Source: Enterovibrio baiacu (GTDB lineage Bacteria; Pseudomonadota; Gammaproteobacteria; Enterobacterales; Vibrionaceae). From it: a stretch of DNA of 64,000 bases. Positions within the stretch are counted from its first letter, which is position 1; each line of letters opens with the position of its first letter. Shown piece by piece: positions 53,822 to 63,743 of the stretch. The position numbers and the translations under genes were made by a program. Below the pieces are notes generated by a model, which was not told the origin of the DNA, ran no database searches, and worked only from the letters and a program-made list of their open reading frames with translations. The stretch covers positions 219,125 to 283,124 of the forward strand of contig NZ_SCHN01000010.1 of assembly GCF_004120195.1 (NCBI RefSeq), read 5' to 3'.

Positions 53822-53884
53822 TTCTCGCTTCTCGCTTCTCGCTTCTCGCTTCTCGCTTCTCGCTTCTCGCTTCTCGCTTCTCGC
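53822..53884 (-). repeat. Heptanucleotide tandem repeat, nine copies (GCGAGAA on the minus strand)
   Basis: Nine perfect copies of TTCTCGC on the plus strand. On the galR coding strand it reads GCGAGAA and begins one base after the stop codon. It is the same unit as the five-copy array at 29223-29257 after the CNNM gene. Confidence 0.97.
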
Positions 53885-53885
53885 C

Positions 53886-54893
53886 CTATTTTTTACGAAC
53901 GGGCGCGACGGAATCTCGTCTTACCAACGTCGGTGTAAACTGCATGGCTTCGGGGATGTCGCCTCGCCCTTTGGAGAGCTGAAGCGCTAGTTGTGTTGCC
54001 TGCTCCGCCATCATTTTTATCGGGTAACGAATGGTGGTGAGTTTCGGGTACACATAACGCGCAATCAAGCCATCATCAAAGCCCACAATCGATATGTCCT
54101 CAGGAACGTTAATGCCGTTCTCTTGCGCGACCGACATCGCGCCCGCCGCCATGTAATCGTTGTACGCCACCACCGCGGTGAATTCCACAGAGCGCGTCAG
54201 CAGTTGCGTCATCGCTTCTTCACCGCCATCACTGCTTGGGTCGCCCAATTCCACCCGTCGTTCGCACGGAGAGATATTGTGGTCATGCAATGCGGCTTCA
54301 AATCCTTTCTTACGCTCGTGCGCATCTTCAATGTCGTGGTTAGACGAAATCAGTGCGATCTTGGTATGGCCGTGTTTGATTAGAAACTCGGTGGCCAAAT
54401 ACGCACCACGAAAGTTATCAAGTGAAATGCAGCGTCCTGCCAGTGCATCAATGTGGCGGTTAATCAGCACAAGGCTTTTTACTTCTTCGGCATAGCTGAT
54501 CAGTGTTTCATCAGACAAGGCTTTGGCGTGAATGATCAGCGCATCGCAGCGATTGTTGATCAGCAGATCGATTGACTCTTGCTCTTCGCGCGGGTCGTGA
54601 TAACCGTTACCGATTAACGTGTGCTTTCCCGCTGCGCGGGCAACGCGATCGACGGCTTGCGTGAGGGTGCCAAAGAAGGGGTCGGAGACATCCGCGACCA
54701 ACACGCCGATGGTGGCACTGTTCTGGCTGACCAGCGCTTTTGCGGCGGCATTAGGGCGATAGCCGAGCTTTTTCATCGCCGCGGTCACGGCCTTAATGGA
54801 TTGCTCGCTGGCATTCGGTGATTTGTTGATCACACGAGAAACGGTCGCGATAGATACGCCGGCTTCCTTCGCCACATCTTTGATCGTTGACAT
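53886..54893 (-). CDS. galR: Galactose operon repressor (LacI family)
   Basis: A 335-residue LacI-family repressor. The helix-turn-helix TIKDVAKEAGVSIATVSRVI is at 3-22, with the hinge helix near 50. The periplasmic-binding-protein-like core includes VGDVSDPFFG-like VADVSDPFFGTLTQAV, LLIGNGYHDP-like text, and CNDYMAAGAMSV-like YNDYMAAGAM. Identity with E. coli GalR looks high by eye. ATG 54893 follows GAGG by 6 bases. It should bind the operator at 51315 and respond to galactose. A minus-strand heptamer repeat starts directly after its stop. Confidence 0.92.
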   Translation of the reverse strand: MSTIKDVAKEAGVSIATVSRVINKSPNASEQSIKAVTAAMKKLGYRPNAAAKALVSQNSATIGVLVADVSDPFFGTLTQAVDRVARAAGKHTLIGNGYHDPREEQESIDLLINNRCDALIIHAKALSDETLISYAEEVKSLVLINRHIDALAGRCISLDNFRGAYLATEFLIKHGHTKIALISSNHDIEDAHERKKGFEAALHDHNISPCERRVELGDPSSDGGEEAMTQLLTRSVEFTAVVAYNDYMAAGAMSVAQENGINVPEDISIVGFDDGLIARYVYPKLTTIRYPIKMMAEQATQLALQLSKGRGDIPEAMQFTPTLVRRDSVAPVRKK

Positions 54894-54922
54894 GAAGTAC
54901 CTCACTGTTCACTTGCAGCCAT

Positions 54923-54959
54923 TATACCCAAACAACGTGAAGATGCAGGATTCGGGGCG
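54923..54959 (+). repeat. Dispersed TATACCCAA element, single copy
   Basis: TATACCCAAACAACGTGAAG followed by ATGCAGGATTCGGGGCG, closely matching the arm of the inverted repeat at 30857-30897 read on the other strand. It lies 30 bases upstream of galR. Confidence 0.7.
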
Positions 54960-55173
54960 AACGCGATCCGATAGCGCGCTCACAATCAGGTGCTTCTTTT
55001 GCCTCACCTTGCGTTGTGTTTACGCCATTTCCGCATAATTGCGCGTCGGCATTCTTACGCTTTTACGTTCTCCAATCGAGAACAATTAATTCATGTTATG
55101 TCTGTTTATGCAAAACACGACAACCCGTATTGTTACTCCATCAGCACAACACATAGCTTAAGAGGGACACATT

Positions 55174-56157
55174 ATGGGTTTATTGGTCGACGGAACATGG
55201 CGCACCGATTGGTATGACACATCGAAAACCAACGGACGTTTTACCCGCAAAGCCACCAGCTTTCGCAGTTGGGTCACGCGGGACGGTTCAGCAGGGCCAA
55301 GCGGTGAAGGCGGATTCAAAGCCGAACCCGGTCGCTATCACTTGTATGTGTCTCTCGCGTGCCCTTGGGCGCATCGCACTTTGATCTTCCGAGCGTTAAA
55401 AGGGCTAGAAGAGATGATTTCGGTGTCTGTCGTGAATGCCTTTATGGGCGATGACGGTTGGACATTCTTGCCGGGCGACGACGTGATTGCAGACGGCGTG
55501 AACGACAAAACGTACCTGCACCAAGTGTATACGGCAGCCCGCTCTGACTATACCGGACGCGTAACCGTGCCTGTGCTTTGGGACAAGAAAACCCACACCA
55601 TTGTGAGCAATGAATCTGCAGAAATCATTCGCATGTTTAACAGCGCGTTTGACGATGTCGGCGCAAAAGAAGGCGACTTCTACCCCGAAGCGATGAGAGA
55701 GGCTATCGATGACATTAATGACTTCATTTACCCGAACATCAATAACGGCGTTTATCGCGCAGGGTTTGCGACAACGCAAGAAGCCTATGACGAAGCGGTG
55801 GAGGAGCTCTTCAGCGCCTTGGACAAGCTGGAAACGCGCCTGGCAGAAAGCCGATATTTGGTCGGTGACCAAATCACTGAAGCAGACTGGCGTTTGTTCA
55901 CCACCTTGGTCCGATTCGATGCTGTTTATGTCGGACATTTCAAGTGTAGCCGTCGCCGCATCGTCGAATACCCAAATCTCTCAGGTTACTTGCGCGAGCT
56001 TTATCAACAGCCGGGCATTGCCGAGACAGTGAATATCGACCACATCAAGGCGCACTATTACGGCAGCCATGAAACGGTGAACCCGACGCGCATTGTGCCG
56101 CTTGGCCCAGCATTGGATTTCACGACACCACACGGCCGAGAACAAATAGGTCAATGA
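55174..56157 (+). CDS. Glutathionyl-hydroquinone reductase (YqjG/ECM4-like), copy 1
   Basis: A 327-residue xi-class glutathione transferase. The active-site Cys63 is in LACPWAHRTLIF. GRVTVPVLWDKKTHTIVSNE gives the glutathione-binding strand, and the C-terminal helical domain has EADWRLFTTLVRFD. The family reduces glutathionyl-hydroquinones to hydroquinones. AGAGGGACAC precedes the ATG. A paralogue follows 54 bases later, and a questin-oxidase-like gene after that, all on one strand. Confidence 0.92.
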   Translation: MGLLVDGTWRTDWYDTSKTNGRFTRKATSFRSWVTRDGSAGPSGEGGFKAEPGRYHLYVSLACPWAHRTLIFRALKGLEEMISVSVVNAFMGDDGWTFLPGDDVIADGVNDKTYLHQVYTAARSDYTGRVTVPVLWDKKTHTIVSNESAEIIRMFNSAFDDVGAKEGDFYPEAMREAIDDINDFIYPNINNGVYRAGFATTQEAYDEAVEELFSALDKLETRLAESRYLVGDQITEADWRLFTTLVRFDAVYVGHFKCSRRRIVEYPNLSGYLRELYQQPGIAETVNIDHIKAHYYGSHETVNPTRIVPLGPALDFTTPHGREQIGQ

Positions 56158-56211
56158 TTCAAACACGTCAACGCAGAGCAAGCGAGTGACGCGCAGTAAA
56201 GGAGTGAAGCA

Positions 56212-57186
56212 ATGGGAAAATTAGTTGAAGGCCGTTGGCTGACCGATGATGCGTTGCGTGAATTGGAAGCCAAAGAATATGAAAACGCACAAGGGCGATT
56301 TGTGCGCGGCACGGCCAAATTCAGAAGCTGGGTAACCACGACAGGTGAAGCAGGGCCAAGCGGCGATGCAGGCTTTAAAGCCGAAGCAGGTCGTTACCAC
56401 CTCTTTGCCGCGCTGAACTGCCCATGGGCGCACCGTACCTTGATTTATCGCCAAGTGAAAAAGCTGCAAGACGTGGTGAGCGTGTCGTTAGTCGCGCCGC
56501 TGCGCACCGATCAAGGTTGGGTGTTTGATGCGAGCAATCCGCGCTTTACCGACGAACTGCTAGGCCTTGAAGCCATGCACCAGCTTTACGTGAAATCGAA
56601 CCCTGATTTCACCGGGCGCGTCACGGTGCCCGTGCTCTGGGATAAGAAAACCCAAACCATTGTCAGCAATGAATCCTCAGAGATCATTCGCATGTTCAAC
56701 AGTGCGTTTAATGACGTCACGGGTGATGAGCAAGATTTTTACCCAGCCGCATTGGCGCAAGACATTGATGCGCTGAACGATTGGATTTTTAACACGGTCA
56801 ATAACGGCGTGTACAAAGCGGGTTTTGCACGAACGCAAGACGCTTATAGCGAAGCGGTGACGGTGTTGTTCGAATCGCTTGAAAAGATCGAAGCCCGCCT
56901 TGGCGAGCAGACCTTCTTGCTGGGCGATGCGATCACCGAAGCGGATTGGCGATTATTGCCCACGCTGGTGCGCTTTGATGTGGGGTATTTCACCGCCTTC
57001 AAATGCAACCTGAAAGCGTTACGTGATTACCCGAATATCTCGGCGTATTTAAAAACACTGGTGAAACAACCGGGCGTGCGAGACACCATCGATCTGGATG
57101 TGTATCGCCGCGGCTACAACTCAAAAAGTCCACTGCGCAACCCGCATGGTATTGTGCCGGTTGCCCCAACGGTCGACTTTTTGTAA
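56212..57186 (+). CDS. Glutathionyl-hydroquinone reductase (YqjG/ECM4-like), copy 2
   Basis: A 324-residue paralogue of the previous gene with Cys70 in LNCPWAHRT, GRVTVPVLWDKKTQTIVSNE and EADWRLLPTLVRFD. The two share most motif residues but differ at the N terminus and in the substrate-facing helices, so they are not a recent duplication. AAGGAG precedes the ATG. Position between copy 1 and the oxidase-like gene suggests a shared pathway for quinones. Confidence 0.92.
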   Translation: MGKLVEGRWLTDDALRELEAKEYENAQGRFVRGTAKFRSWVTTTGEAGPSGDAGFKAEAGRYHLFAALNCPWAHRTLIYRQVKKLQDVVSVSLVAPLRTDQGWVFDASNPRFTDELLGLEAMHQLYVKSNPDFTGRVTVPVLWDKKTQTIVSNESSEIIRMFNSAFNDVTGDEQDFYPAALAQDIDALNDWIFNTVNNGVYKAGFARTQDAYSEAVTVLFESLEKIEARLGEQTFLLGDAITEADWRLLPTLVRFDVGYFTAFKCNLKALRDYPNISAYLKTLVKQPGVRDTIDLDVYRRGYNSKSPLRNPHGIVPVAPTVDFL

Positions 57187-57255
57187 GCGCATTTTTTCTA
57201 TGCGTTAAGAAAAACACGAACAAAGAATTCATTACCAACGTACGGAGGAGTCATT

Positions 57256-58425
57256 ATGTTATTCACAAAATCAAACACGGCGACAAGGCTATTCAACGCA
57301 GCGCCAGACATGTCTGCGTTGGTAAACGATGAAATGCAAAAAGACAGCGCGTTTCACCCCAACTTGGGGGGCGTGACAAAAGGCGGCATGGCGAACCATT
57401 ACCCGATGACCATCATGTCATTGCAAGGTTTGGGAGCGAGCGATGAAGACATTCGTAACTTCCGTTCAACCTGGCCGCGTTATCGTTCAAAAATCAGCGA
57501 TGATTTACGCCTGATGGACAAAGGCGTGATCACCCAAGAAAACTGGCCTGACTATTTAGGGCAAGCCAACATGCTGGCAGATTTCCAGCGGGTTTTCTTT
57601 GAAGGCTTGAATGCGACTGACGATCAAAACGCGTACTTGCTTTCCGTGCTTGAAAGGCTGCAATACGCACTGCCAATGGGCTTGTTTCACCCATTGATCA
57701 GATTGAGTTTTGCCATGATGCACGGCGATAAAGGCTTGATTGCGGATGCACTCGCTTACTGGGCGATCCGTTACGAAGATTTGTATAAGCGTATGCTGCC
57801 ACCTCGCACGAATTTGACAACGGTGTCAGCCAGTGCCGCGGAGAATTGGGCACTGCTGCATGCGGCAAAACCCCAAATCAGTTTCTGGGGTGGAAGCCTG
57901 AGTGTGTGTGAACGCTTGTGTTCTGAACCTGTGCTTCACGACATCGCCGTTGCTGAGAATTTCTTTATTACAGAAGAAAACCTTGAGCTTAAAATCCAAG
58001 AGATTGGTGATCGTGCCATTAGCTTGTACTTGTTCGAGCCAGCACTCACGACCTTACATGGTGTGACGGCGTATCAAGCACTGGCGGATATCACTCAGCA
58101 AATGCTGCAAAGTGGTAACAGTGTTCGCCCTGTATTGGCCGAGCTTTGGCAGCGCTATTGGGTATGGCTGACAGGCTTGTACCTTGAAAAAGGTTTCCCT
58201 GAAACCTTGCCGACGATAGCCTCAGAAGCGCAAGCGTATGTGGATGCGACGGAATGGCAAGACATTGCAAGCGGCATCACGTCAGTGCCAGAAGTGCACG
58301 CCATTAAAATGGTGTTTAGCTGCAAGTGGCTTTACGAAAACATTGAAGCCAATCCGCTCTACAAAGCGGCGGCCATCAATGTGCTGGCAGAGCACACGAG
58401 GGTGAACCCTGTGGCTTTACGCTAG
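57256..58425 (+). CDS. Questin-oxidase-like (AflY-type) protein
   Basis: A 389-residue soluble protein. FHPLIRLSFAMMHGDKGLIA-type text and EALAYWAIRY-like ALAYWAIRYEDLY match the questin oxidase-like family (PF14027), known from fungal anthraquinone pathways where it opens a quinone ring oxidatively. Bacterial members are not characterised. It follows two glutathionyl-hydroquinone reductases by 69 bases with a GGAGGAG ribosome site, so the three genes form a probable quinone-processing unit. A terminator closes it at 58437. Confidence 0.8.
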   Translation: MLFTKSNTATRLFNAAPDMSALVNDEMQKDSAFHPNLGGVTKGGMANHYPMTIMSLQGLGASDEDIRNFRSTWPRYRSKISDDLRLMDKGVITQENWPDYLGQANMLADFQRVFFEGLNATDDQNAYLLSVLERLQYALPMGLFHPLIRLSFAMMHGDKGLIADALAYWAIRYEDLYKRMLPPRTNLTTVSASAAENWALLHAAKPQISFWGGSLSVCERLCSEPVLHDIAVAENFFITEENLELKIQEIGDRAISLYLFEPALTTLHGVTAYQALADITQQMLQSGNSVRPVLAELWQRYWVWLTGLYLEKGFPETLPTIASEAQAYVDATEWQDIASGITSVPEVHAIKMVFSCKWLYENIEANPLYKAAAINVLAEHTRVNPVALR

Positions 58426-58436
58426 AACAGCAAAAA

Positions 58437-58467
58437 CAAAAAGAGCGGGCAATGCCCGCTCTTTTTC
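58437..58467. terminator. Terminator after the quinone operon
   Basis: AAAGAGCGGGC/GCCCGCTCTTT stem of 11 bp with AAT loop followed by T-run. A residues on the left could serve the leftward DUF2750 gene. Confidence 0.92.
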
Positions 58468-58512
58468 TATTCAGCATTGAATAGCCGCCAGCCTTAAAGA
58501 GGCAACGAGCAA

Positions 58513-58908
58513 TTAGCGCTTTTGTTTTTTTGCTTGGTCAGACAGGTCGAAATCGAACTCGTCTGGGAACAGCACAACGCCTTCCAGTTCGATGTTCGGG
58601 AACGCAACAATAGACAACTCATCGTCCATCAAACCGTTCGTCCAGCGGCTGTGCCATTTGTTTAGGCCAATCGCTTCTGGTTTACAATGTTCCCACTCAC
58701 CGGTCGCCCATTCTTGTGCGAACGCTTCGTTAGGCCACACTGGCACGCAATCTTCGTCTTCGGTATTCAGCATCACGCAGCCGTGTTCATCGGTCAGGAT
58801 CCAAATTTCACGGTTCTCGACAACTTCCTTCACTAAATACTTATAGCGTTGGTCTACGTCGAATTTAAGGATCTCTGCGATACGTTCCTGAGTCAGGGTC
58901 TTAGCCAT
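58513..58908 (-). CDS. DUF2750 protein
   Basis: From ATG 58908 the protein is 131 residues. It matches DUF2750: QRYKYLVKEVVENREIWIL at the start, LTDEHGCVMLNTEDEDCVPVWPNEAFA in the middle, and VLFPDEFDFDL at the end. The protein is acidic and cytoplasmic; the function is unknown in the family, which is common in marine gammaproteobacteria. AGGTGG lies 8 bases upstream. It is monocistronic. Confidence 0.9.
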   Translation of the reverse strand: MAKTLTQERIAEILKFDVDQRYKYLVKEVVENREIWILTDEHGCVMLNTEDEDCVPVWPNEAFAQEWATGEWEHCKPEAIGLNKWHSRWTNGLMDDELSIVAFPNIELEGVVLFPDEFDFDLSDQAKKQKR

Positions 58909-59198
58909 TTTCAATTCCACCTGGCGATGTTAGTTGCCGCTAGTATACCCAAAGACGGAGATGAAACGATGCCTAATTTCCAGTGAGCGATTTTGCGACT
59001 GAGCTGAATATTAAAAGGTGGTTTTGGGGAGTGCTAAATATTGGGAGATTGTAAAAAAGAAATGCAGTTTTAAAGTGAGTTGTCAGTACTCAAAGTGTGA
59101 AATTTAGAGCGCTACATCAATCCAGATTCAAAATTCGTTAACCTGTCTCACTATATGCGCCAAATTGAACACGATGTGGTAATTTATGGGCAACGAAA

Positions 59199-60743
59199 TT
59201 GAATGGATTCAACCTTTTGAGAAAGACACTTTTACTTTCTTTTTTAGCCATCCTCACTGTGTGTGTCATTGTGGCTTTCACTTATCAGCCAAATTATGGC
59301 GAAGGGCATGCGCCTAAAGCAGTGCAGTACCACACGGGCTATCAAGCCAATACCTTGCTGTCTGATTACTTTTCGAAGCCAAAGGATGTGCCAGACGTCT
59401 TTTCAGGCTTCTTCCCACTAGAAACAGGGCATGATGCGTTACTGACGCGCTTGGCCATGATTGAGTCGGCGGCGCATAGCCTCGATCTGCAGTACTACAT
59501 TTTCAGTAACGATGAAACGAGCCAACTGATTGCTTGGCGTTTGTATGAGGCGGCGGAACGTGGCGTAAAAGTCAGGTTACTGATCGATGATATGCAAAAT
59601 CGTAAAGACAGTGATATTGCGTACCTGAATGGGCATCCCAACATTCATGTTCGCTTGTTTAATCCTCACCAGTTTCGCGCCCTTAGAATGCTCTCTTGGA
59701 TCACCGATTCAGAGCGTTTAAATCGCCGCATGCACAATAAGTCGATCACGGCTGATGGTGTGGTTTCAGTGGTGGGTGGGCGCAATATTGGTAACGAGTA
59801 CTTCTCATTTCGCTCCAGCGTGGAATTTGGTGATTTCGACGTTTTACTCAATGGCCCCGTGGTAGAAGACACCGCGGAACAGTTCGATTTGTATTGGAAC
59901 AGCGAACATTCCGTGCCGATGTCTTGGATCCAAAAGAGTAAACGTGTCCCTAACGCGGAAGATGTTGCCCGTTGGCGCGCGGATTCGCGCATCGAACACA
60001 AGTTCACCAGTGATGAATACAACTTCGCGACCTTGCCGCTGTACAAGAAAATCAAAGACAACCAGATTGCTCTGAATTGGGGGCCCGCGCGTTTGTTGTT
60101 TGATTCTCCCGCGAAGGTCGATGATGGCGACAGCTTATTGATCACTGGGCTTACTGAGGTGCTGGAAGGGGTGGAAACCTCGATGGTGCTCATTTCGCCG
60201 TATTTTGTACCCACGGAGGCGGGTACGCGCGCGTTGATTCAAGCCTCGCTAAGTGGCAAGCGCATTGTGGTGCTGACCAATTCCTTAGCGTCGAACGATG
60301 TTTTCGCCGTGCATGGCTGGTATGCGAAATATCGCCAAGCGCTGGTGGAAGGGGGCGTTGAGCTTTGGGAAATGAAGGCGCACACCTATTTGCGCCATCA
60401 TTGGAGTGTGACGGGGAGCAGTCGCTCAAGCCTTCATGCCAAAGTCATGATGCTTGATTCGCAACAGCTCTTTGTTGGCTCAATGAACTTGGACCCACGC
60501 TCTGCCCGTTTGAACACGGAAATGGCGGTGATGTTTGATACGCCAAACTACGTCTACAGTGCGCAGCGAACGTTCTTTGAAGCACTGAGCAAGAACGCGT
60601 ATCAAGTGAAGATGGACAACGGAGAAATGCGCTGGGTTGATCATTACTATCACCGTTCGTTTGATACTGAGCCCGATTCGGGATTCTTGCTGCGCACTGG
60701 GGCATGGCTGAGCGGTTTGTTGCCCATTGAAAGCTGGCTCTGA
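59199..60743 (+). CDS. Phospholipase D family protein (ClsC-like cardiolipin synthase)
   Basis: One N-terminal hydrophobic helix at about 9-28 (LLLSFLAILTVCVIVAF) is followed by two PLD domains with HKD motifs: MHNKSITADGVVSVVGG near 178 and SLHAKVMMLDSQQLFVGS near 410. GGRNIGNEYF and GSMNLDPRSA complete each. The layout fits ClsC-type cardiolipin synthases, which join two phospholipids, though other phosphodiesterases share it. The start is TTG at 59199 with a poor ribosome site; another TTG at 59217 is possible. Confidence 0.87.
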   Translation: MNGFNLLRKTLLLSFLAILTVCVIVAFTYQPNYGEGHAPKAVQYHTGYQANTLLSDYFSKPKDVPDVFSGFFPLETGHDALLTRLAMIESAAHSLDLQYYIFSNDETSQLIAWRLYEAAERGVKVRLLIDDMQNRKDSDIAYLNGHPNIHVRLFNPHQFRALRMLSWITDSERLNRRMHNKSITADGVVSVVGGRNIGNEYFSFRSSVEFGDFDVLLNGPVVEDTAEQFDLYWNSEHSVPMSWIQKSKRVPNAEDVARWRADSRIEHKFTSDEYNFATLPLYKKIKDNQIALNWGPARLLFDSPAKVDDGDSLLITGLTEVLEGVETSMVLISPYFVPTEAGTRALIQASLSGKRIVVLTNSLASNDVFAVHGWYAKYRQALVEGGVELWEMKAHTYLRHHWSVTGSSRSSLHAKVMMLDSQQLFVGSMNLDPRSARLNTEMAVMFDTPNYVYSAQRTFFEALSKNAYQVKMDNGEMRWVDHYYHRSFDTEPDSGFLLRTGAWLSGLLPIESWL

Positions 60744-60774
60744 GTGATGGCAATAAGTGCATGAAAAAGTGAAA

Positions 60775-60806
60775 GAGTTCGCCCAAACTGAGCGAACTTT
60801 TTTTAT
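60775..60806. terminator. Terminator between convergent genes
   Basis: AGTTCGC/GCGAACT stem with a 9-base loop followed by T-run; it overlaps the stop codon of the GMC gene. Confidence 0.82.
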
Positions 60807-62422
60807 GCAGCAGCGCTTTTGATTGCGTATTTCGCTTTTATCGCAGCGACTGTTTTTTCTGCAATCATGATGGTGGGTGCATTGGTGTTACCGCCCACCA
60901 GCGTAGGCATAATAGACGCGTCGATCACTCTGAGGTTCTCGAGTCCATACACCTTGAGCTCGTCATCAACAACGGCCATGGGGTCATCTTTGGTGCCCAT
61001 TTTACACGTGCCAACCGGGTGGTATTGGGTGTCTGCACGGTTACGCAAGTCTTGCTCAATCGCGTCATCATCGTTTGGATCCACGGGATAGAACCCCGCT
61101 TGCCTTACATCGTCAAACGCCTTACTTTCAAGCATTGCATATTGCTTCTTCCATCCTTTGATCATCACCGACATGTCGTCTGGGTGAGCAAAGAAATTGG
61201 GATCGATGCGCGGTGAGTCATAAGGGTTTGCACTGTTCAATTTCACCGTGCCAATGCTTTTAGGACGCAACAGCGTGAGGTGGCTGCTGAACCCGTGGCT
61301 AGCATGAATTTTTCGCGCATGATCATCAACGACAGCAACAACAAATACAAACTCCAAATCTGGCACGTCAACGTCATCACTTGAGCGAAGAAAGCCAATG
61401 CCTTCGGCAAAATTACTGCTGAGTTTTCCTTTTCGATGTTTGGTCCAGTCAGGAATGGCTTTGGTCAGTTCGGAGGCCATGCTGAGCGATACACCAAAAG
61501 AATCACGTTTTGCACTGCAGCGGTAGGAATGAATAAGGTCGATATGATCTTGAAGGTTTTCCCCCACACCAGGCAGCTCATGAATGGGGGTAATGCCGTG
61601 TTGCTCGAGATCTGCATTTGCCCCAACACCTGATAACAGCAGCAACTGAGGTGAGCCAAAGGCACCAGCAGAAAGAATGACTTCTCGTTTGCAGTGAATC
61701 TGATATCGCTTCCCCTGTGAACCGTACTCGACGCCTATCGCTTTTTTCCCCTCAAAGAGCACCTTATGTGTCGTGGCTTTGGTAATCACGGTGAGGTTGG
61801 GGCGTCCTAAATGGGGGGTTAAATACGCTTTTGCAGCGCTGCACCGTTCGCCATTGCGTTGGGTGACTTGTGTGGCCATTGCACCGAATTGCTCTTCGCC
61901 GTTGATGTCAGGGTTCCTGGGTACACCAATCGATTCGCAGGCTAGAAGATATCGCTCTAACAATGGGCTGGGAGAGCGAAGATCGGTGACATTCAACGGG
62001 CCATGTTGGCCGTGATAGGCGTTATGGTGGATTTCATTGTGTTCTGCGCGTTTAAAAAAGGGCAGACAATCGGCATAACTCCAGCCTTGGTTACCGAGGC
62101 TCGCCCAGTGGTCATAATCAAACGCATGACCGCGCGCATACATCATGGCATTGATGGAGCTGGAGCCACCCAGCGTTTTCCCTCTGGGCTGATAGCCTTT
62201 TCGGCCGTTTAACCCTTTTTGTGGCACAGTTTCAAACCCCCAGTTATTGATTTTGGTGGGCATCATCGCAACCATGCCCACGGGGGTATGAATGAGTGCG
62301 CTGTCGTCTTTGCCTCCCGCCTCCAAAAGGCAAACGGAAACGCGAGGGTCTTCTGTTAAACGTGACGCCAAGACGCAACCCGCTGATCCACCGCCAACCA
62401 CAATAAAATCGTAGTGATCCAT
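60803..62422 (-). CDS. GMC-family alcohol dehydrogenase (AlkJ/BetA-like)
   Basis: A 539-residue FAD flavoprotein. The dinucleotide loop [15 protein letters not shown] is at about 8-22, [19 protein letters not shown] is GMC signature 1, and [15 protein letters not shown] signature 2. The C terminus has the conserved His and Asn in [11 protein letters not shown] and [14 protein letters not shown]. The text is closest in style to AlkJ-type alcohol dehydrogenases; choline dehydrogenase is the alternative. It begins 3 bases after the truncated ligase, so they formed one operon. AAGGAGAATG precedes the ATG. Confidence 0.88.
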   Translation of the reverse strand: MDHYDFIVVGGGSAGCVLASRLTEDPRVSVCLLEAGGKDDSALIHTPVGMVAMMPTKINNWGFETVPQKGLNGRKGYQPRGKTLGGSSSINAMMYARGHAFDYDHWASLGNQGWSYADCLPFFKRAEHNEIHHNAYHGQHGPLNVTDLRSPSPLLERYLLACESIGVPRNPDINGEEQFGAMATQVTQRNGERCSAAKAYLTPHLGRPNLTVITKATTHKVLFEGKKAIGVEYGSQGKRYQIHCKREVILSAGAFGSPQLLLLSGVGANADLEQHGITPIHELPGVGENLQDHIDLIHSYRCSAKRDSFGVSLSMASELTKAIPDWTKHRKGKLSSNFAEGIGFLRSSDDVDVPDLEFVFVVAVVDDHARKIHASHGFSSHLTLLRPKSIGTVKLNSANPYDSPRIDPNFFAHPDDMSVMIKGWKKQYAMLESKAFDDVRQAGFYPVDPNDDDAIEQDLRNRADTQYHPVGTCKMGTKDDPMAVVDDELKVYGLENLRVIDASIMPTLVGGNTNAPTIMIAEKTVAAIKAKYAIKSAAA

Positions 62423-62425
62423 GGT

Positions 62426-63736
62426 TCATTCTCCTTGTTGTTCTTGGTGCAATTCCCGTTTGAGAATTTTCCCTGTGGCGGTCATCGGAAAGGTTTGGCG
62501 GACGATTATACGTCTTGGGTATTTGTAGTCCGCGAGTTGTTCTTTACACCATGCAATCAGGGTGTCTTCGCTGGTATCGTCCGCATCTGCTTTCAATATG
62601 ACGTGTGCGTGTATTTCCTCCCCGAGCCGTTCGTGCGGTTCACCGATCACGGCAACGGTATCGATGCTGGGATGACACATCATCATCTCTTCGATCTCAC
62701 GCGGGTACACGTTGTAACCCCCTCGAATGATCATGTCTTTCACGCGATCGACAATGAACAAATTGCAGTGCGCGTCCAGATACCCGATGTCGCCGGTTTT
62801 AAACCAGCCATTAGCGAATGCGTCTTTGGTGGCGTCAGGGCGATTGAAGTAGCCCTTCATCACACTCGGACTTTTCACGCATATCTCGCCGTGCGCATGG
62901 GTTGGCATGAGATTCCCCGCGAGGTCGATGATCTTAATCATGTGTCCACAAAGGGGTTGACCAACACTGCCTGCGAGGCGATCACTGTCGATATGATTGA
63001 AGGTGGCGACAGGCGCGGTTTCGGAAAGCCCGTAGCCTTCAAGGATGGGCAGTTCAAAGCGGGATTCAAATTGCCTGATGGTTTCCAAGGGAAGCGCAGA
63101 GCCACCAGAGATACCGACACGCAGGCTTTGCTTTACCTTCTCAGACAGTGTGGTGGATTGCTCACTGGCGCGAAGTAATGCGATGTACATGGTTGGTACA
63201 CCGGCAAAAACGCTGACTTTGTTGTTTACGATAAGGTTCATCACGTCGTTGGGCTCAAAACGAGGGACCAACACCATGGTTGCTCCTGTCAGAATGCTGG
63301 CATTCATGATCACGGTTTGGCCGAAGCTGTGAAAAAGTGGCAATGTCGCCATGGTTGTGTCGCTGTATTCCAGTCGCATCAGGTTTTGTGATGACATGGC
63401 ATTTGTCATCATGTTGCTGTGAGACAACTCCGCACCTTTGGGTTGGCCGGTAGTGCCTGATGTATAGAGGATCACGGCGGTGTCATCGCCTTGGCGGACA
63501 ATCGATTCAAAGGGCGAAGCGGGCGCTGACAACCAGTGTTGAAACGAAGGCGCTGTTGACGAAGCATGCCCAGGCATAGCGATGAAATGCTTGCAAGCGT
63601 CTGCGTGCTGGAAGCCTTCATGGCCGAATTTCCCCATGGGTAAATCCTCGGTTCCATCAAAACACAGGTAGGCTTTGGCTTCGCAGTCATTGAGGTGGTA
63701 GGCAATTTCCCGCTGTTTTAACAAACGACTATGGCG
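62426..63736 (-). pseudogene. Acyl-CoA synthetase lacking its N terminus, next to an IS110-type element
   Basis: The frame reads LLKQREIAYHLNDCEAKAYL and then a full adenylate-forming core: ILYTSGTTGQPKGAELSHSN (motif A3), ILEGYGLSETAPV, and KTGDIGYLDAH with the C-terminal Lys in TGKILKREL. The family usually has about 80 more residues before LLKQREIAY, but the frame meets TGA at 63737-63739, next to the transposase end. The remaining 5' part is presumably beyond the insertion. A TTG at 63724 could restart translation. Together with the GMC gene it resembles the AlkJ-AlkK pair. Confidence 0.82.
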
Positions 63737-63743
63737 TCAATGA

